From: CALXSC01 sp035470525
GTDB lineage: Bacteria > Pseudomonadota > Alphaproteobacteria > Rickettsiales > UBA1997
NCBI GenBank assembly: GCA_035470525.1
Contig: DATIQT010000073.1
Location: 1-10,601 of the forward strand
Direction: 5' to 3'
Length of the DNA stretch: 10,601 nt
The translations under genes were made by a program, and so were the position numbers. The notes beneath the pieces were generated by a model, which saw nothing but the letters and a program-made list of their open reading frames with translations, had not been told where the DNA came from and made no database searches. This document shows positions 6,742-10,601 of the stretch, piece after piece. Positions within the stretch are counted from its first letter, which is position 1. Each line of letters begins with the position of its first letter.

Positions 6742-9700
6742 ATGAACGGTCTGTTTTCTGTTTTTAGGTTTAAATCTTACAATTTATTTTTTTTGATATT
6801 TATATTCTTGCTTTTTCCTTATGTATCAAATGCAAGTGAGTGTGTTTATGCTAAAGATACAGGAAATGTTTTTACAGTTACTGTTTCAGCTAATCCAGAT
6901 TTAACAGTAGATAATAAATATAGCGATGAAGGTGTATCACAAAGAGCTGCATGGACAGACACAGGATTATATACTAGTGGAGATCCGTTTTATTTTGAAA
7001 TAGAAGGTATGTGGTCTCCTTGGAGTGCAACATTTGATATGATTGGTGGTGATGATGAAAATGCGAGTTCTTATACTGGTTTAAAAACTAAGACAACTGA
7101 TGCCTTTTTTTGTTATCTAAATACAAAGAATGAAGGGACAGATGAAATAGGATATAATGGGGAATTTGATTATATATCATCTTTAATGGATGTTACTGGT
7201 GATTCATACCCTTATACAAGCACTATGAAGCCATCTTATACTCAAAGTACTTGCTGGCTTACAGCTGGTGAAGGATTATATATAGGTTTTTTTGGCACAA
7301 CAGGTAATGATTTACCAACTCTAGCAACCCATCTAAAAAGTGCAAATATTTTATGTGATTCAGAATATCTTAAAGATAAGAATAATGATGGAGTATTTAC
7401 ACTAAATGAATGTGTTCGTAGTAATAGCGTAGAAACTAGTGATTCTGACAGTCTATCTACTATAGTTTCTAATATAAATGCTAAATTTGATAATACAAAT
7501 ATGGCATATTATGAAATTGGCACTGCAAGGTGTGAAAGTGAATTTATGCACGAAACCGAAGGATTACCAGATGATGCTATTGGTATAAACGATTGTTATC
7601 AAGATGTAACATATTCTTCCGGTGATGTTGTTAGAGAAGATAAAACACTTTTTATCTTTGATGCTAATTATTTATACAAAAATATTGATTTAGATAAAGT
7701 AGGCAAAAACGAAAATATTAGGTTTGTTATTTATGATAGCTACTATACTGATAATGTTGGTCAATATACAGTTTATATGTACAGTGGCGTTACCGATAAT
7801 TCTGATAAAGGACTTATTGAAAAAATTATTACTGATTTAGAAGAAGTATTTATTGGATCTAGAGATAGTAGTGGTGTTCTAAGTAATGGCTATTTAATGA
7901 CTTTTTATAATTACATAGTTTCAGATACAGAATTTGCCTTTGTAGTAAGAGTAGCTGCTACGCTTTATATGGCTTTTTTAGGATTATCTTTTGCATTGGG
8001 TAGTTTGGAATATACAATTAAAGAATTAATGAAAATATTATTAAAATTAACTTTCGTTTTGTCTTTTACAACTTCAACAAGTTGGGAATTATATGATAGG
8101 TTTGTTATACAATTTTTCTATGATGGTTTTGCAGGTATTGTGTCGATGTTTGGTAATATTTCTTTATTAATGTCTGATAGTTCAGCATCGGTTAGTACTG
8201 GTACAAGTATGGCTTCAAAATTTGCTTTTATTGATAATATGATTTTGAGTTTATTTTCTGATAGTATAACTAAAAAAATATGGGGATTATTTTTCGGTGT
8301 TTGGTATGGATTTATAGTAATACCAATAATTTATGTTTTAATTATATACTATATATATCAATTAGTTAATGCGGTATTTCCTTATATTGTTATGTTTATA
8401 CAAGCTATATTAGCATTATTTTTGGGACCAATATTTATTTCTTTCTCTTTATTTAATAGAACAGAATTCATGTTTAAAGCTTGGTTAAACTTTGTTGGCG
8501 GAAGATTTGCAAATATGATGTTTTTATTTTTATCATTATTTTTATTTTGGTTAATAATACAAGAACAGTTTAATTCGTTACTATATTTTAATTCATGTAA
8601 AGTTCCACTTTTGCAAGCAATTTTTACTGATAATAGTGATAATAGTAGCGCGGCAAGTATGGTTGCAAGTTTCTTTTCCATAGGTATTCCAGTTTGGGAT
8701 GCTAATTGGGATAATGTAGATTCAGGTACTCCATCTTTTTTAAGTTTTTGTTTATCGTTATTGTTTTTATATATTATAATTTATTTATTTGGAATAATAA
8801 TGAAAAAAATACCAACTATTGTTGATAGTATGTTTACAATTGGTGGAGAAAGAGCGGGTGGTGGTTTAAATTTTGAAGGAGAAAGTAGATTTGGAAGAAT
8901 TGGTGGATTTTTTGATAATGTTGACAGATCAATTAAAATTGGAACTGGAGAATTTAAAAATGGAAAAGAAGTTAAAAAAGGTTTATTTCAATATTTGGGC
9001 GACAAACAAAAACAATATACAAAGGCTGGAGTTAAAAGAGTTGGTTCTTCTGTTTTAAATTTTGGTTCAAACTTAACATATAAGCCAGTTAGAACTTATA
9101 TTTCTGGTAAATTTATAAAATCAAATGTTAAAGATTCAGGATTAAAAGGAAAATACGCAGTTAATGAAGCTGTAACAAGATATGAAGAAGAATTAAAAAA
9201 AGCTGGTTATTCTAAATTTAATATAGAAGAAAAAAGCGCAATATTTAAAGAAGAAATGTCAGAATACTTCTTATCTGATGCTAGAAAAAATATTGAAAAA
9301 AGATCTCGAGAACTTTCAAATACTTTTAAAGAAGTATCAGATGAAACTGGATTAAATCCTGGTATTACTGAAAGATCAAAAATAATTAAAGCAGAATTAG
9401 ATTCTTATGTTAAAAATAATTTTGATCAAGATTTCGATGGAAAGAGTTATTATTATTCATTTAATACAAAATCAATTATTTATGGTGTTACAGAAATTGG
9501 TATGAGTAGTTCTGTTAATGATGTTTTGAGTTTTGAAGATCTAACAAAATTCAAGAGAGATTTTTCTTTAAAAGAGAAATCTTTAAGATACGGTCAAAAT
9601 TATAAAACTTTTGATGATTATCAGAAAGATATGGATATGAAAATTAGAACAATGCTTGGTATGAAAAATGAAAATTGGTTATTATTAGCTAAAGAAAAAT

Positions 9701-10377
9701 ATTGGACAGCAATAGAAGAATCTAATAGAATAGAAGAAGAATTAAAATATAATGCAAATTTAATTAATAATCCAGAAGAATTAGAAAATGCAAATAAAAT
9801 TTTAAGAAATAAACTAGAAATTACTAAAAAAGAAACTGAGGATACAAAATTATCAAAAGAAGATAAAAGGACACTAAAAAATAATATAAAATATTATATT
9901 GAAAAAATTCAATATTATGATGAGGAAGATAATAATAAATTAATTAAAAATTCTTTATTATTAGAAAAAGAATTAGAAACAACTATAGATTCGGTTAAAC
10001 AAACTGATAACTTTATTGAAAACTATAACAAAATTAATACAAATAAAAAAGTTACACTATATAGTTCAGAAGATCAATTATCAAGTATTCCAGGTTTGAT
10101 AAAAACAAATTTTTATGATATGGAAAAACCTCTTGGTTTTGAAAATAATTTAGATAATTCTATTATTAATAGTGAAAATTTCAAAACTGTAGCAGATAAG
10201 AAAAATTATAAAGAATTATATTATAAAACTAGGCTTCAAATTGGAAAGCAACAACTTAAAATTTTACAATATGAAGCAGCTTTAATAACTGATAAAACCG
10301 AGAAAGCAAAATTTATTAAAGAAATAATATCACCAAAAGAAGAAGAAATTAATAATATAGAAGCTAATTTAATATAA
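6742..10377 (+). CDS. giant VirB6/TrbL-like type IV secretion system inner-membrane protein
   Basis: This 1211-residue protein is about four times longer than the ~300-residue VirB6 of Agrobacterium. Residues 1-31 form a signal peptide: basic K11, hydrophobic 14-28, then SNA for cleavage. The exported region (about 32-390) is rich in Asp, Ser, Thr and Tyr, has seven Cys (34, 124, 171, 205, 224, 264, 285) and carries an EF-hand-like loop at 212-223. Membrane segments follow at roughly 399-420, 428-445, 513-540, 545-570, 591-607 and 665-687. The stretch 546-606 resembles the VirB6/TrbL core: an LALFLGPIFISFSLF helix, then RTEF and the conserved Trp581. From about 700 to 1211 the protein is hydrophilic, very Lys/Glu/Asn-rich and predicted to be helical or coiled-coil, with a Gly-rich linker (701-708). 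VirB6 forms part of the inner-membrane channel; rickettsial VirB6 paralogues are known for such extensions. No other secretion gene is in the window, so transport of protein rather than DNA is only inferred. The ATG follows a weak AAAGAGA 7 nt upstream, and the gene ends in tandem TAA stops. Confidence 0.85.
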   Translation: MNGLFSVFRFKSYNLFFLIFIFLLFPYVSNASECVYAKDTGNVFTVTVSANPDLTVDNKYSDEGVSQRAAWTDTGLYTSGDPFYFEIEGMWSPWSATFDMIGGDDENASSYTGLKTKTTDAFFCYLNTKNEGTDEIGYNGEFDYISSLMDVTGDSYPYTSTMKPSYTQSTCWLTAGEGLYIGFFGTTGNDLPTLATHLKSANILCDSEYLKDKNNDGVFTLNECVRSNSVETSDSDSLSTIVSNINAKFDNTNMAYYEIGTARCESEFMHETEGLPDDAIGINDCYQDVTYSSGDVVREDKTLFIFDANYLYKNIDLDKVGKNENIRFVIYDSYYTDNVGQYTVYMYSGVTDNSDKGLIEKIITDLEEVFIGSRDSSGVLSNGYLMTFYNYIVSDTEFAFVVRVAATLYMAFLGLSFALGSLEYTIKELMKILLKLTFVLSFTTSTSWELYDRFVIQFFYDGFAGIVSMFGNISLLMSDSSASVSTGTSMASKFAFIDNMILSLFSDSITKKIWGLFFGVWYGFIVIPIIYVLIIYYIYQLVNAVFPYIVMFIQAILALFLGPIFISFSLFNRTEFMFKAWLNFVGGRFANMMFLFLSLFLFWLIIQEQFNSLLYFNSCKVPLLQAIFTDNSDNSSAASMVASFFSIGIPVWDANWDNVDSGTPSFLSFCLSLLFLYIIIYLFGIIMKKIPTIVDSMFTIGGERAGGGLNFEGESRFGRIGGFFDNVDRSIKIGTGEFKNGKEVKKGLFQYLGDKQKQYTKAGVKRVGSSVLNFGSNLTYKPVRTYISGKFIKSNVKDSGLKGKYAVNEAVTRYEEELKKAGYSKFNIEEKSAIFKEEMSEYFLSDARKNIEKRSRELSNTFKEVSDETGLNPGITERSKIIKAELDSYVKNNFDQDFDGKSYYYSFNTKSIIYGVTEIGMSSSVNDVLSFEDLTKFKRDFSLKEKSLRYGQNYKTFDDYQKDMDMKIRTMLGMKNENWLLLAKEKYWTAIEESNRIEEELKYNANLINNPEELENANKILRNKLEITKKETEDTKLSKEDKRTLKNNIKYYIEKIQYYDEEDNNKLIKNSLLLEKELETTIDSVKQTDNFIENYNKINTNKKVTLYSSEDQLSSIPGLIKTNFYDMEKPLGFENNLDNSIINSENFKTVADKKNYKELYYKTRLQIGKQQLKILQYEAALITDKTEKAKFIKEIISPKEEEINNIEANLI
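7375..7410 (+). other. EF-hand/dockerin-like calcium-binding loop in the VirB6-like protein
   Basis: Residues 212-223 read DKNNDGVFTLNE. This fits the 12-position loop DxNxDGxxxxxE, with D1, N3, D5, G6, a hydrophobic residue at 8 and E12. It is followed directly by Cys224. The loop lies in the part predicted to be outside the inner membrane, where calcium could be available. Only one such loop was noticed, whereas true EF-hands usually pair, so a single dockerin- or calcium-stabilised loop is more likely than a sensor. Function is inferred. Confidence 0.55.
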
Positions 10378-10389
10378 TAATTTAGGGGC

Positions 10390-10419
10390 TTGACTAGTTA
10401 ATTTTATTAATTATATAAT
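10390..10419 (+). promoter_or_regulatory. strong sigma70-type promoter at the right end
   Basis: TTGACT (10390-10395) and a perfect TATAAT (10414-10419) are 18 bp apart, the best promoter match in the window. It begins 13 bp after the virB6-like stop and would start transcription near 10426. The spacer contains TTAAT/ATTAA symmetry. No protein gene follows within the window, so the transcript is probably a non-coding RNA, or the leader of a gene beyond the right edge. Confidence 0.6.
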
Positions 10420-10425
10420 TTTAAC

Positions 10426-10560
10426 TATGAAAAGACAGCATTTAATTACATATACTATTAAAAAAAATAATTAGATGTTTTCCTTTGGTAAACTTCGGGC
10501 ATAAGTTGTCAAAGTCTCAAGTAGACTTGGACTTTTCCAACATTAAGCCCTCGTTTTTGT
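10426..10560 (+). ncRNA. candidate structured small RNA or leader/attenuator
   Basis: Starting at the TSS predicted from the preceding promoter, the transcript contains a long hairpin at 10497-10550. GGGC (10497-10500) pairs with GCCC (10547-10550). TAAGTTG (10502-10508) pairs with CAAC and TTA (10538-10545) around a bulged A10542. AAAGTC (10511-10516) pairs with GACTTT (10530-10535). CAAG (10518-10521) pairs with CTTG (10526-10529) around the loop TAGA. CTTC (10493-10496) and GAAG (10561-10564) could extend it. Five Ts follow at 10554-10558. The stem region is clearly more GC-rich than its surroundings, as stable RNAs are in AT-rich genomes. I recognise no known family; 6S, tmRNA and SRP signatures were not found. 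The 3' end and the extent of the RNA are uncertain because the window stops shortly afterwards. Confidence 0.45.
10427..10474 (+). CDS. possible 15-codon leader peptide
   Basis: ATG at 10427 opens a frame of 15 codons (MKRQHLITYTIKKNN) that ends at TAG, between the strong promoter and the long hairpin. The predicted transcription start falls within a base or two of the ATG, so it would be translated leaderless if at all. The layout promoter, short peptide, hairpin, T-run recalls attenuators, but the peptide has no run of a single regulatory amino acid. It may well be untranslated. Confidence 0.15.
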   Translation: MKRQHLITYTIKKNN

Positions 10561-10601
10561 GAAGACTTAACAGCAACACAAATATCTATTTTTAGTTGTG
10601 T

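Noticed and set aside
8382..8681. Minus-strand open frame of 99 codons inside the virB6-like gene.
   Set aside because: Antisense shadow of the membrane-segment coding region; the apparent hydrophobic start arises from complementing hydrophobic codons.
10509..10601. Minus-strand reading frame of 30 codons open to the right edge, ending in TGA at 10511-10509.
   Set aside because: It could be the end of a neighbouring gene, but the codons are unlike the strongly A/T-ending usage elsewhere. The frame also coincides with the hairpin that explains the base composition better, and no family was recognised in the peptide.
1..10601. CRISPR arrays, insertion sequences, toxin-antitoxin or phage-defence genes.
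   Set aside because: No regularly spaced repeats, transposase motifs or recognisable defence domains were found on either strand.

Overview
This is a very AT-rich stretch of bacterial chromosome. The coding regions are A/T-biased in codon use, and clear Shine-Dalgarno sequences are scarce. It holds six protein genes, one tRNA gene and a candidate structured RNA. The most informative gene is a 1211-residue VirB6/TrbL-like type IV secretion membrane protein with a signal peptide, an N-terminal exported domain and a long charged C-terminal tail. Giant VirB6 proteins of this build are typical of Rickettsiales and related host-associated Alphaproteobacteria. With the low GC this suggests an endosymbiotic or host-associated alphaproteobacterium. 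That placement is an inference; no phylogenetic marker was compared.

Layout: 1-238 is a leader with an AT-rich inverted repeat and a good promoter candidate. 239-1318 (+) is a multi-pass protein that keeps the duplicated motif layout of PiT phosphate permeases in altered form. A minus-strand block follows, read from right to left: serS (6522-5251), argS (4877-3162), fabD (3102-2164) and a HAD-family phosphatase (2013-1381). serS and argS are separated by 373 bp containing a perfect 25-bp inverted repeat, a 17-bp palindrome and an unused-looking AGGAGGT. This block is therefore probably several transcription units rather than one operon. 6523-6635 is a divergent control region. 6636-6721 is tRNA-Leu(UAA) with an encoded CCA, and 20 bp after it the virB6-like gene starts (6742-10377). 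The last 224 bp have no convincing protein gene. They carry a near-consensus sigma70 promoter and, about 70-130 nt downstream of it, a long imperfect hairpin that is more GC-rich than its surroundings and is followed by five Ts: a candidate small RNA or leader/attenuator.

Functionally, the minus-strand genes are housekeeping: charging of tRNA-Ser and tRNA-Arg, and supply of malonyl-ACP for fatty-acid synthesis. The plus-strand VirB6-like protein would sit in the inner membrane as a channel component of a type IV secretion system. Its other subunits are not in this window, which fits the scattered secretion loci of Rickettsiales. The parts most worth a second look are the EF-hand-like loop in the exported domain of the VirB6-like protein, the candidate RNA at the right edge, and the long hairpin between serS and argS.
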